A DNA stretch of 64,000 bases from Pomacea canaliculata (lineage: Eukaryota > Mollusca > Gastropoda > Architaenioglossa > Ampullariidae): positions 5,507,924-5,571,923 of the forward strand of contig NC_037592.1 in NCBI RefSeq assembly GCF_003073045.1, written 5' to 3'. The translations under genes were made by a program, and so were the position numbers. The notes beneath the pieces were generated by a model that did not search any database, was not told the DNA's origin, and saw nothing but the letters and a program-made list of their open reading frames with translations. Shown in pieces: positions 45,691 through 56,075 of the stretch; position 1 is the stretch's first letter; each line of letters starts with the position of its first letter.

Positions 45691-45709
45691 TTGATACTGA
45701 TTATGTGTG

Positions 45710-45747
45710 TTCATGTTCATGTTCATGTTCATGTTCATGTTCATGTT
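45710..45747. repeat. Hexamer repeat (TTCATG)n
   Basis: Six tandem copies of TTCATG sit exactly between the GAT region and the heptamer satellite, making a compound satellite. Confidence 0.9.
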
Positions 45748-48062
45748 CAGCCATCAGCCATCAGCCATCAGCCATCAGCCATCAGCCATCAGCCATCAGC
45801 CATCAGCCATCAGCCATCAGCCATCAGCCATCAGCCATCAGCCATCAGCCATCAGCCATCAGCCATCAGCCATCAGCCATCAGCCATCAGCCATCAGCCA
45901 TCAGCCATCAGCCATCAGCCATCAGCCATCACCATCAGCCATCAGCCATCAGCCATCAGCCATCAGCCATCAGCCATCAGCCATCAGCCATCAGCCATCA
46001 GCCATCAGCCATCAGCCATCAGCCATCAGCCATCAGCCATCAGCCATCAGCCATCAGCCATCAGCCATCAGCCATCAGCCATCAGCCATCAGCCATCAGC
46101 CATCAGCCATCAGCCATCAGCATCAGCCATCAGCCATCAGCCATCAGCCATCAGCCATCAGCCATCAGCCATCAGCCATCAGCCATCAGCCATCAGCCAT
46201 CAGCCATCAGCCATCAGCCATCAGCCATCAGCCATCAGCCATCAGCCATCAGCCATCAGCCATCAGCCATCAGCCATCAGCCATCAGCCATCAGCCATCA
46301 GCCATCAGCCATCAGCCATCAGCCATCAGCCATCAGCCATCAGCCATCAGCCATCAGCCATCAGCCATCAGCCATCAGCCATCAGCCATCAGCCATCAGC
46401 CATCAGCCATCAGCCATCAGCCATCAGCCATCAGCCATCAGCCATCAGCCATCAGCCATCAGCCATCAGCCATCAGCCATCAGCCATCAGCCATCAGCCA
46501 TCAGCCATCAGCCATCAGCCATCAGCCATCAGCCATCAGCCATCAGCCATCAGCCATCAGCCATCAGCCATCAGCCATCAGCCATCAGCCATCAGCCATC
46601 AGCCATCAGCCATCAGCCATCAGCCATCAGCCATCAGCCATCAGCCATCAGCCATCAGCCATCAGCCATCAGCCATCAGCCATCAGCCATCAGCCATCAG
46701 CCATCAGCCATCAGCCATCAGCCATCAGCCATCAGCCATCAGCCATCAGCCATCAGCCATCAGCCATCAGCCATCAGCCATCAGCCATCAGCCATCAGCC
46801 ATCAGCCATCAGCCATCAGCCATCAGCCATCAGCCATCAGCCATCAGCCATCAGCCATCAGCCATCAGCCATCAGCCATCAGCCATCAGCCATCAGCCAT
46901 CAGCCATCAGCCATCAGCCATCAGCCATCAGCCATCAGCCATCAGCCATCAGCCATCAGCCATCAGCCATCAGCCATCAGCCATCAGCCATCAGCCATCA
47001 GCCATCAGCCATCAGCCATCAGCCATCAGCCATCAGCCATCAGCCATCAGCCATCAGCCATCAGCCATCAGCCATCAGCCATCAGCCATCAGCCATCAGC
47101 CATCAGCCATCAGCCATCAGCCATCAGCCATCAGCCATCAGCCATCAGCCATCAGCCATCAGCCATCAGCCATCAGCCATCAGCCATCAGCCATCAGCCA
47201 TCAGCCATCAGCCATCAGCCATCAGCCATCAGCCATCAGCCATCAGCCATCAGCCATCAGCCATCAGCCATCAGCCATCAGCCATCAGCCATCAGCCATC
47301 AGCCATCAGCCATCAGCCATCAGCCATCAGCCATCAGCCATCAGCCATCAGCCATCAGCCATCAGCCATCAGCCATCAGCCATCAGCCATCAGCCATCAG
47401 CCATCAGCCATCAGCCATCAGCCATCAGCCATCAGCCATCAGCCATCAGCCATCAGCCATCAGCCATCAGCCATCAGCCATCAGCCATCAGCCATCAGCC
47501 ATCAGCCATCAGCCATCAGCCATCAGCCATCAGCCATCACCATCAGCCATCAGCCATCAGCCATCAGCCATCAGCCATCAGCCATCAGCCATCAGCCATC
47601 AGCCATCAGCCATCAAGCCATCAGCCATCAGCCATCAGCCATCAGCCATCAGCCATCAGCCATCAGCCATCAGCCATCAGCCATCAGCCATCAGCCATCA
47701 GCCATCAGCCATCAGCCATCAGCATCAGCCATCAGCCATCAGCCATCAGCCATCAGCCATCAGCCATCCATCAGCCATCAGCCATCAGCCATCAGCCATC
47801 AGCCATCAGCCATCAGCCATCAGCCATCAGCCATGCAGCCATCAGCCATCAGCCATCAGCCATCAGCCATCAGCCATCAGCCATCAGCCATCAGCCATCA
47901 CCATCAGCCATCAGCCATCAGCCATCAGCCATCAGCCATCAGCCATCAGCCATCAGCCATCAGCCATCAGCCATCAGCCATCAGCCATCAGCCATTCAGC
48001 CATCAGCCATCAGCCATCAGCCATCAGCCGCCATCAGGCCATCAGCCATCAGCCATCAGCGA
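45748..48062. repeat. CAGCCAT heptamer satellite, about 2.3 kb, about 330 units
   Basis: The 7-mer CAGCCAT is repeated without interruption for most of its length. Between about 46125 and 47536 I saw no variant unit. Shortened or changed units occur at about 45927, 46119 and 47537, and at many places between 47600 and 48062, so decay is concentrated at the right end. Because 7 is not a multiple of 3 and no reading of the unit gives a stop codon, all three plus-strand frames are open across it and encode the same heptapeptide SAISHQP. These open frames of about 800 codons are artefacts and should not be annotated as proteins. Confidence 0.97.
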
Positions 48063-48250
48063 TGGAGGCCATGCCCGAACCCCCGACCCTGCCTTTTTGC
48101 CATTAGCAGGGTCACTCCTGCTTGGACAGGTCTGGGCCATCATGCCAGCGGTTTCCTTGAAAGAAAACACCTCGGCTCCAGGGATTTTCACGTTGAGGCT
48201 GAAATACACGAATTTTGTGTAAGCTGAAGATAATTTGTTTACTTGTCTGC

Positions 48251-48720
48251 TGAAGCCGTAGAAAAGTGACTGGACCTTTAGGCAGCATGTAACAGCAGTT
48301 AGTTGATGTCTTACAATGAAATCATATACTTATATCATATGAAATTATATATATATATGCTCTTGTCCAGTGGTAAAGCCAGGCCGACCCACCCACCCCG
48401 CCTTGCAGCCAGGGTGGTGTTAGTTTTTTACCACCAGTTAGTTTGTCTTACAATGAAATCATATATATTGGATTTATTATTACAGCTTATGTTCTTGTAA
48501 AATAAAGGACTTGTAAACAAACCCTAATTTGCTTTTGTTTTCCATTGAAAGAAAATTGTTATGGTGTGGTATCCTCATAAGGGTTTTAGCGAAGCAAAAT
48601 CATTTCATGTCTATTTAACTTGTTAGTTTGTCTCCCGTTTCTGTCTTTTTATTCTTTCTGTGCGTACGTGCGTGCTTGTTTGTGTGTGTGCGTGTGCGTG
48701 TGCGTGTGTGTTGTTATATA
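48251..48720. repeat. Second copy of the dispersed repeat at 41812
   Basis: GAAGCCGTAGAAAAGTGAC, AAAATAAAGGACTTG, TTTTCCATTGAAAGAAAATT, ATCCTCATAAG and ATGTCTATTTAACTTG occur in the same order as at 41875-42360. An internal duplication places TTACAATGAAATCATAT twice (48311 and 48450). The right end runs into a GTGCGTGTGT microsatellite. Confidence 0.55.
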
Positions 48721-48926
48721 TTACAATTAAGAACCTAGGTTTGTCGGTAACCATCAGGTGGTGGTCCTCTTGCCCAGTGGTGAAGCTAGGCTGACTCCCC
48801 ACCCCGCTTTCATCCCAAAGCAAAGAACCCCCCCCCAAAAAAAAAAAATCAAAAACAAAAAAATGAAATACCCCAATTTTGAACTCACCTCATGTCAACC
48901 TTAAAACTTCGTTGGGAACCATTACG

Positions 48927-49397
48927 CTAAGGTGCTCGAGATTTACACTGATGTAACCTACTTGCAGTTAGACATAGTCTCGGTGGTTTTGGGCCCTCGT
49001 TTGTTTTACCTTTACCCTCGACTGTCCCTTCCCTACGACGGCTGCTCACGTAATAACCGGCCATGAGCTGCCCACCCGTGGCTACTGGGTCATTGGCCAC
49101 ATCAGAAGTTACGAAGTTACCTTTGCCACTTAGGGAAACAATGACCAGACAGGTGTGTCCAGTGGCGCCACGTAGGCTGCGAAATGGGGTGGATGGTTCT
49201 GGAAGGTTCGATGGTAGAGAAGAATAAGTAACGTAGCTTACAGTGGCGAAGGGTCTCTTTTGGATTTGGGAGTAAGTGTGTAGAGACGGCAGGACAGCCG
49301 CCGAGTGAAACACTGAATAAAAAGCTACCGAAGCTCCATCTTCGTTGTTATTCCTGTACGACTGGCCCAACCCGACGTAGCCATCAGAGACTGACAT
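48927..49397 (-). other. Unidentified 156-codon open frame
   Basis: The frame is longer than expected by chance in this composition and lies in a GC-richer patch between repeats. It contains no transmembrane segment, catalytic motif or cysteine pattern that I recognise, and no paralogue in the window. It may be part of a transposable element. It starts just to the left of the spacer that leads to the receptor at 49936. Confidence 0.2.
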
Positions 49398-49569
49398 GTT
49401 GGTTACAAATGATTCGTTTGTGAAGAGCTTGCCCGCATGGCTTATGAAATAAACTTCTTCTTAGCAAGTTGAAAGTCTTGACATTGAATTTGCAAGATGG
49501 CACACAAGGAGAGAGGCAATAGATGCTTTCACGAGTATCACAAAATTGCTATTTTTCCTCTTCACTCTT

Positions 49570-49935
49570 GTAAATTTTCATTTCCGCGTTCGTTACACTC
49601 AATCACAGCTCACACACTCTATAGGAAACTTTCTTTAGGCCTTCCTCTTCCTTCACACAGAAAAGGCGCTTACATGTTGTCATAATAGACAACGACCTTC
49701 GTCACACCACGAGAATAATTCTCATCGTAACAAAGATTCCACACTTCCTCCTCGGAGACAGCAATCACTTCACATGAAAGTTTCAGTTTCTATGCTGTTC
49801 GTCCTTATTCCAAGCTCATCGCCTGACTGAGAAGGACTCACGAAGACTTTTAGTTGTCAAAATGTTTGTGTAATCTTTTAAGAAAATTGAGCGATAGACA
49901 TTTATCAGATTTGTACACAATTTGCTCTGATCACA
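49570..49935 (+). promoter_or_regulatory. Conserved upstream block (pseudogene at 49936)
   Basis: It has the same motif order as the block at 37700-38065: ACACTCAATCACAGCTCA, CCTCTTCCTTCACACAGAAA, GTCATAATAGACAACGACC, CTGTTCGTCCTTATTCCAAG, CTGACTGAGAAGGACTC and TTGTACACAATTTGCTCTGA. Confidence 0.5.
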
Positions 49936-51419
49936 ATGGCGACAACAAATTCTGTATTGTCTTCAAAGAACATGACATCTGTCCAGATGGAAGAGTACTT
50001 GACAAGACTAAGTCGGGAAAAAATGGAGGAGCTTTCGCCTTCTGTCTTCCTATCTGTTCTGATTCTTCTGGAGTTCCTGGTAACACTTTGATCTTCTTCA
50101 TCTACTGGAGATACTTCAAGGCCAGCTCCACAAGAGTGTTTGTCTTGTCTATGGCCGTCCTCGACTTGCTCACGAGTGCTCTGTCTTGTTCCAGTGTAAT
50201 TATGCAAATTTGCTTTCTTTACACTTTTATACATCCCAATGCCTGCCAAGCCATGTTCATGATTGAAAGGCTACCAGTGGTGACATCAGGCTGGCTTCTA
50301 GTATTCGTGGCTCTGGATCGACGTCATCGCATCTGTCAACCGTTGAGGAGACACATGAGCCCTCGCCAAGCTTTGTACCTGGTGCTAGTGTCATTGGCTC
50401 TGTCCTCAGCAGCCACCTTCCCTTTTGTTCCTCTCCGGAATATTGTAATGGTGAAGACTGGCAAGGTGTATGTTTTTGGCAAAAGATGTGAGATAACTGT
50501 CGAATTTTCCAGTCCACAGCTTAAAACCTCCGAGTCGTTGACATTGATGGTGAGTCTAACATTTGGTTTCTTGTTGATGGTTTTATCTTACGTGCACATT
50601 GGCTACCAGCTCCACCGGCAAAAGAGTAGAAACAACATGGCACCACACACTGAACGACAAGATCAGAAGAAAGAACACACGGGAACGCAGGAATCACTCG
50701 GGCTCATCAACTTTGGTGAGAACGACATTTCCACGGTGACGTCGACTACCATCTTTACGTTACAAGAGTTGACGTCCATGACAGTGGAAACATCAGAAAC
50801 TGTGGAAACAACCGTTATGTCTCCAACAGCAGAAACCACAGGTTCGTCAACACAAAACAGTTGCACAGCTACAGTCAGTGTACGCAGTCGTGACGAAGAC
50901 AACAAAGGTGTCAACACGTAGTCACGTGGGCAAAAAGATTCCGTCGAGAACAACGTTGATGATGTTCGTCCTGACGGTCACAGTCATTGTCACCTACGTA
51001 CCTTACGTCGTTATATCGTAAGTTGATGTACTACTGCATGCTGAGCTTACAATTATATCAAAACAAGGAAGCAGATGACTTAATTTGCATATACACTATT
51101 GAAACCGTCTGGAGAAAATCAAGGAAAATAAAAACAATAACACGGGTATTCAAAAAAAGACATTAATAGATAAATAGGAGAACAAGAGCGATGACAGATT
51201 TCCAGTCGCTAATTTTGTTCTTGCAGAAACCTTTCTGATGACGGATGGGGCTACTGTCTGGAGATGAAAGGATGGGAGATGAACTCGTGTATGATCGCTC
51301 TACTCTTTGTAAACATCAACAGTATCGTCAACCCCTTCATCTACAGTTTCTGTAATCCAACCTTTCGTGTCAAGTGTCGTCAATGTTTTGCTTCGGTTCG
51401 ACAGCGGTTTAAAGCTTGA
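49936..51419 (+). pseudogene. Class A GPCR copy with two frameshifts in exon 1
   Basis: Exon 1 (49936-51017) starts MATTNSVLSSKNMTS. In TM1 a codon is missing (GCC) and one G is lost (CTGGAGTTCC where paralogues have CTGGGAGTTCC, near 50070), shifting the frame. TM1 end to loop 3 is then open in the second frame, including LDRRHRICQPLRRH and KRCEIT. Near 50895 two bases are lost (GTGACGAAGAC for GTGACGGGAAGAC), which brings the reading back to the ATG frame for TM6. Exon 2 (51227-51419) is intact with NSIVNPFIYSFCNP. The two shifts enclose most of the receptor, so no functional product is expected. Confidence 0.85.
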
Positions 51420-52226
51420 TGGACTTGTATAAAACCTCCAACAGCAGCTCTTGGAAAGTTACGTCCCTTGTATATAAATACACAAAGGCACCGTAGAGAA
51501 CACACTTCTAGAATTACTGTGCTGACATCAGGCTGGCTTGTAGTATTCGTGGACTTTCTTCTTTACAACCGAATACAAAATGTGTAGTTTTAAAACTCAG
51601 GATTCTGAAAGACAAGTACATTTCTAGTTTCAGCGACACGACTATAAGATTGTTTGGTTACTGCTAACCCTGTACTAATTATTTCGGGAAAAATCATATT
51701 TTTACAACCTCATGACAGCAGTCGATGGAAAGATTGAGCCTTTTACAAGATGAAGTTCGGAAAAAAGGAACAATGCTTCGTTTGCATGAAGATCTTTGCA
51801 CGCAAGACTTATGAAATGAACTTCGTCTTGGCAATTTGAAAGTCTAGACCTTGGATTTGCATGATAGCACACAATGAGCAAGGCAAGAGATGCTTTCACG
51901 AGTATCACAAAATTTCTGTTTTTCCTCTTCACTCTTGTAAATTTTCATTTCCACGTTTGTTACACTCAGTCACAGCTCATACACTCTATAGGAAACTTTC
52001 ATTTAGCCTTCCGCTTCCTTCACACAGAAAAGGACGCTTCCATGTATGTCATAATAGATAACGACCTTCGTCACACCACGAGAATAATCAGAATCAAAGA
52101 TCTCCACACTTCATTGACACACACAGGGATAAGATAACTTCACACGATAGTTTCAGTTTCTATGCTGTTCGTCCTTATTCCAAGCTCATCGGCTGACTGA
52201 GAAGGACACAATTTGCTCTGATCACA
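51420..52226 (+). other. Spacer and upstream block of pseudogene at 52227
   Basis: The receptor 3' flank is followed by a TM3 fragment (51512-51565), the spacer block with GATTCTGAAAGACAAG (51600-51900) and the upstream motifs (51950-52200). The leader has lost about 90 bp compared with the copy at 56076: GACTGAGAAGGAC joins directly to ACAATTTGCTCTGATCAC. Confidence 0.6.
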
Positions 52227-53976
52227 ATGGCGACAATAAATTCTGTATCGTCTTCAATAAACTTGACATCTGTCCAGATGGAAGAGTACTTGACAAGACT
52301 AAGTTGGGAGAAGATGATGGAACTTTCGCCTTCTGTAGCCTTCCTAGCTGTGCTGATCCTTCTGGGAGTTCCTGGCAACACTTTGATCTTCTTCATCTAC
52401 TGGAGGTACTTCAAGGCCAGTTCCACAAGAGTGTTTGTCCTGTCTATGGCAGTCGTCGACTTGCTCACAAGTGCTCTGTCTTGTTCTAGTTTAATTATTT
52501 CAATTTGCTTTCTTTACACGTTTAAATATCCTAGTGCCTGCCAAGCTTTCATCATCATTGCGAGACTACCAGTGGTGACATCAGGCTGGCTTCTAGTATT
52601 CGTGGCTCTGGACAGACGTCAACGCATCTGTCAACCGTTTAGGAGACACATGAGCCCTCGCCAAGCTTTGTACCTGGTGCTTGTGTCAGTGGCTCTGGCC
52701 TCCGCAGTCACCTTCCCTTTCGTTTCTATCCGGAATATTGTAAAGTGAAGACCGGCAAGGACCATGTTTATGGCACAAGATGTGATAGAAATGTCGAATT
52801 TTCTAGTCCACAGCTTAGAATCGCCGAGAGGTTGACATTGATGGTGAGTCTAACATTTGGTTTCTTGTTGATGGTTTTTTCTTATTTGCACATTGGCTAC
52901 CAGCTTCACAGGAAAAAGAGTAGAAACCACATCATCCCACACACTGAACGACAAGATCAGAAGACAGAAGAAAAGGAATCACACGTGCCCATCAAGAACA
53001 GCAAGAAAGACAATCCTACAGTAAAGTCGACTATTGCATCTACGTCACAAGGTTTGTGAAAGACCTGACACTGCATCTACTGACATGACACAGTGTTACA
53101 TAGACCTGACACTGCATCTACTGACATGACAGTGTTACATAGACCTGACACTGCATCTACAGACATGACACGGTGTTACATAGACCTGACACTGCATCTA
53201 CTGTCATGACAGAGTATTACATAGACCTGACACTGCATCTCCTGACATGACAGAGTATTACATAGACCTGACACTGCATCCACTGTCATGACACAGTGTT
53301 ACACAGACCTGACACTGCATCTACTGTCATGACAGTGGAAGTACCCTGTACCCCAGAAACTCTGGAAGGAACCGTTATGTCTTTAACAGTGAAAAAGATT
53401 GCTTTGTCAACACAAGACAGTTGCAGACCTACTGTCAGTGTAAGACGTCCTGTAGAGAAGACAGCAAAGGTGTCAACATGTAGTGACGTGGGCAAAAAGA
53501 TTCCGTCGAGAACAACGTTGATGATGTTCGTCCTCACGGTCACAGCCATTGTCAACTACGTACCTCACGTCGTTATATTGTAAGTTGATGTACAACTGCA
53601 TGCTGAGCATACAATTATATTAAAACAGAAGACAGGTGACTTTATTTGCTCACATGTTCTTGAAACCGTCTGGAGAGAATTAAAGAAAAATAAAAACCTT
53701 AACTTTGGTGAAATTGAAATTGATAGGTAGAAAGGATAATAAGAACGATGAAAGATTCCCAGTCTCTTGTTTTGTTCTTGCAGAAGCATCACTGATAACG
53801 GATGGGGCTATTGCCTGCAGATGAAAGGATGGGAGATGAACTCGTGTATGATCGCTCTACTCTCTGTAAACATCAACAGTATCGTCAACCCCTTCATCTA
53901 CAGTTTCTGTAATCCATCCTTTCGTGTCAAGTGTCGTCAATTTTTCTCTTCCGTTCGACAGCGGTTTAAAGTTTGA
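52227..53976 (+). pseudogene. Class A GPCR copy with frameshift and minisatellite
   Basis: Exon 1 starts MATINSVSSSINLTS at 52227 and is open through TM4. At about 52742 a G is missing (GTAAAGTGAAG where the fragment at 58820 has GTAAAGGTGAAG), giving a TGA. The other frame continues through TM5 to 53051. A 41-bp minisatellite (53052-53335, about seven units) follows, flanked by GT and AG as in the copy at 56076, then the coding sequence resumes with VEVPCTPETLEGT and runs to TM6 (53579). Exon 2 (53784-53976) is intact. The leader is also shortened. Loss of one base is the only coding lesion if the minisatellite is spliced out. Confidence 0.8.
53052..53335 (+). repeat. 41-bp minisatellite inside receptor loop 3, seven units
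   Basis: Units begin GACCTGACACTGCATCTAC and end near GTGTTACATA or GTATTACATA. The array sits at the point where other copies read CACAAGGTTTGACAGTGG. It contains stops in every frame because the unit is 41 bp. Confidence 0.9.
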
Positions 53977-54931
53977 TGGACGTGTATAAAACCTCAAACA
54001 GCAACTCTTGGAAAGTTACGTCCCTTGTATATGAATAGATAATATTAAGTTTGAAGTCTTCGAGCGTTTTCTTAAACCGTATTTCAGAAAAGTAAATATT
54101 AGGTTGAAGATTACTAATGAAAAATGAATAGTAACAAACATGTATTTTCGTGATGATTATATAAATATACTATTGATTATTGATAATCTTACAATTAACG
54201 GTTGATAGACTGCTAGCGTTCAGTGGCGATAATCAAAAGTAAATGCTTAATTAAGGAGATTTTTTTGATCATAGTCAACAGATGGATAAGATGTCCTTTT
54301 GAGAAGTTTTTTTAAAATTGAATAAAACGAACAAATGAATACAATAAAACAACTTGTTTATCTATTTGCTATCTTCTCAAGAGGAAGGGGATTGATGTTT
54401 ATGTTTTTATAAATAAAACGAACATTAAAAAAACTGGTGCGTGAAAAAAAATTGAATTAATGTAGATTTAAACCTGAAAAAGCTAAAGTTAAAACTGTAG
54501 CGGGAGTTCTTGGTTGTGACAGGGTGTCTCTCACGTAGAAGATTGTGCTCTGGACGAGCTGGGAGAAATAGGATTAAGCCTACTGTAGAATTCTTATCCT
54601 AGGGTTAGTAAGTAATTTTTATCTAGTTTTAGCGACACGACTATAAGATCCTTTGGTTACTGCTAACCCTATACTAATTATTTCGGGAAAAATAATATTT
54701 TTACAACCTCATGACAGCAGTCGATGGAAAGATTAAGCCTTTTACAAGACGAAGTTCTTAAAAAAGAACATTGCTTTTTGTATGAAGCTCTTGCACCCAT
54801 GGCTTATGAAATGAACTTCGTCTTGGCAATTTGAAAGCCATGACCTACTACTCGCTTGATACCACACAAGGAGAGAGGCAAAAGCTGCTTTCACGTGTAT
54901 CACAAAATTTCTATTTTTCCTCTTCACTCTT
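53977..54931. other. Spacer between receptor copies
   Basis: The receptor 3' flank (to about 54220) is followed by DNA similar to 40240-40460 (GGAAGGGGATT, ATAAAACGAAC), then the spacer block (54620-54930) shared with 24800, 37360 and 51590. No gene is supported. Confidence 0.5.
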
Positions 54932-55700
54932 TGTCACTGACCAGTCTATTGGGAACAGGGGGTTGTTGCCCCTGTCTTTTGTATTTTTTAAAGATTATTG
55001 CCCTTACCTTACATTTATGAGTGTGTTGGTTGCGTCGTGGTTTTGCGTCAGAACCCGACGTCATTTTATGACGCAATTGGAGAGAGACGCAAGAGGAAAA
55101 TTATTTTGGAAGAAAGCAGACGGCTGTGAGCAGGGAAGAGAGGCGGTCAGAAAGTGTGTGTGGTATTCGTTTCGGATATTGTGTGAGTCGATCCCTGCGG
55201 ATGTATGTGTGGTACCAGCTTTGGGTCATGTGTTGACCCCCAAGAGTTTATTTGTGGTGCCAGCCTTGGATCATGTGTTGACCCCCAAGAGTATATTTGT
55301 GGTGTCAGCTTTGGGGCAGAGAGGATTTTATGTAGACGTGGCAATTGTGGATGTGAGTAAGTAAGACTATAATGAATTATTCAAAAACATATGACAGTTC
55401 GTAAAATATTGAAAGGAACATGTGTATGTCGTATTGGTGACATGAAGAGAACGATTGGAGCAGCCTGTGCGCTGTAGTATTTCTGGAATTGAAAGATATT
55501 TGACGTATATCTTATAATTTAGAAGCGAACTGAAAGACTCAGACATTTCTATATCTTTAGTTAATGTTGACTGTTATAAAGTTTTTGTTGCCTACGACAA
55601 ATCTAAGTGTTTTGTGAGTGAAGGAAAGAACACGAAAGGGGACGCGTGCGTGAAGTGAAAGTGTGAGATTAAAAAAAAACAAAAAGAGCGTTCACTGACA
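54932..55700 (+). mobile_element. Solo LTR, 769 bp, with 5-bp target-site duplication
   Basis: The insert starts TGTCACTGAC and ends TTCACTGACA, so the ends TGTCA and TGACA are inverted repeats with the TG...CA typical of LTRs. CTCTT at 54927-54931 is repeated at 55701-55705. Paralogous spacers at about 37690, 49560 and 51930 read CTTCACTCTTGTAAATTTTC without the insert, showing the empty site. No retroviral-type coding sequence is inside, so it is a solo LTR or a similar terminal-repeat relic. Orientation is arbitrary. A 45-bp tandem duplication lies at 55210-55299. Confidence 0.8.
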
Positions 55701-55705
55701 CTCTT

Positions 55706-56075
55706 GTAAATTTTCATTTCAACGTTTGTTACACTCAGTCACAGCTCGTACACTCTATAGGAAACTTTTCATTTAGCCTTCCGCTTCCTTCACACAGAAA
55801 AGGACGCTTCCATGTATGTCATAATAGATAACGACCTTCGTCACACCACGAGAATAATCAGAATCAAAGATCTCCACACTTCATTGACACACACAGGGAT
55901 AAGATAACTTCACACGATAGTTTCAGTTTCTATGCTGTTCGTCCTTATTCCAAGCTCATCGGCTGACTGAGAAGGACTCACAAAGACTTTAAGTTGTGAA
56001 AATGTTTGTGTAATCTTTTAAGAAAACTGAGCGATAGACATTTATCAGACTTTTACACAATTTGCTCTCATCACA
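55706..56075 (+). promoter_or_regulatory. Conserved upstream block of receptor at 56076
   Basis: It contains ACACTCAGTCACAGCTC, CCGCTTCCTTCACACAGAAA, TATGTCATAATAGATAAC, CTGTTCGTCCTTATTCCAAG and GCTGACTGAGAAGGACTC. It is almost identical to 51955-52200 but keeps the 90 bp lost there. The solo LTR lies immediately upstream. Confidence 0.5.

Noticed and set aside
45748-48062. CRISPR-like or other repeat-spacer array
   Set aside because: The repeats are directly adjacent with no unique spacers, and the DNA is eukaryotic.
45669-48227. Three overlapping open frames of about 800-850 codons
   Set aside because: They are the three frames of a stop-free 7-bp satellite; the repeated SAISHQP peptide is an artefact, and the unique ends have no recognisable domains.
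49854-49935. Upstream extensions of receptor open frames starting with GTG or in another frame
   Set aside because: Paralogues diverge there, while the ATG followed by GCGACAACAAA is shared; the extensions are leader sequence.
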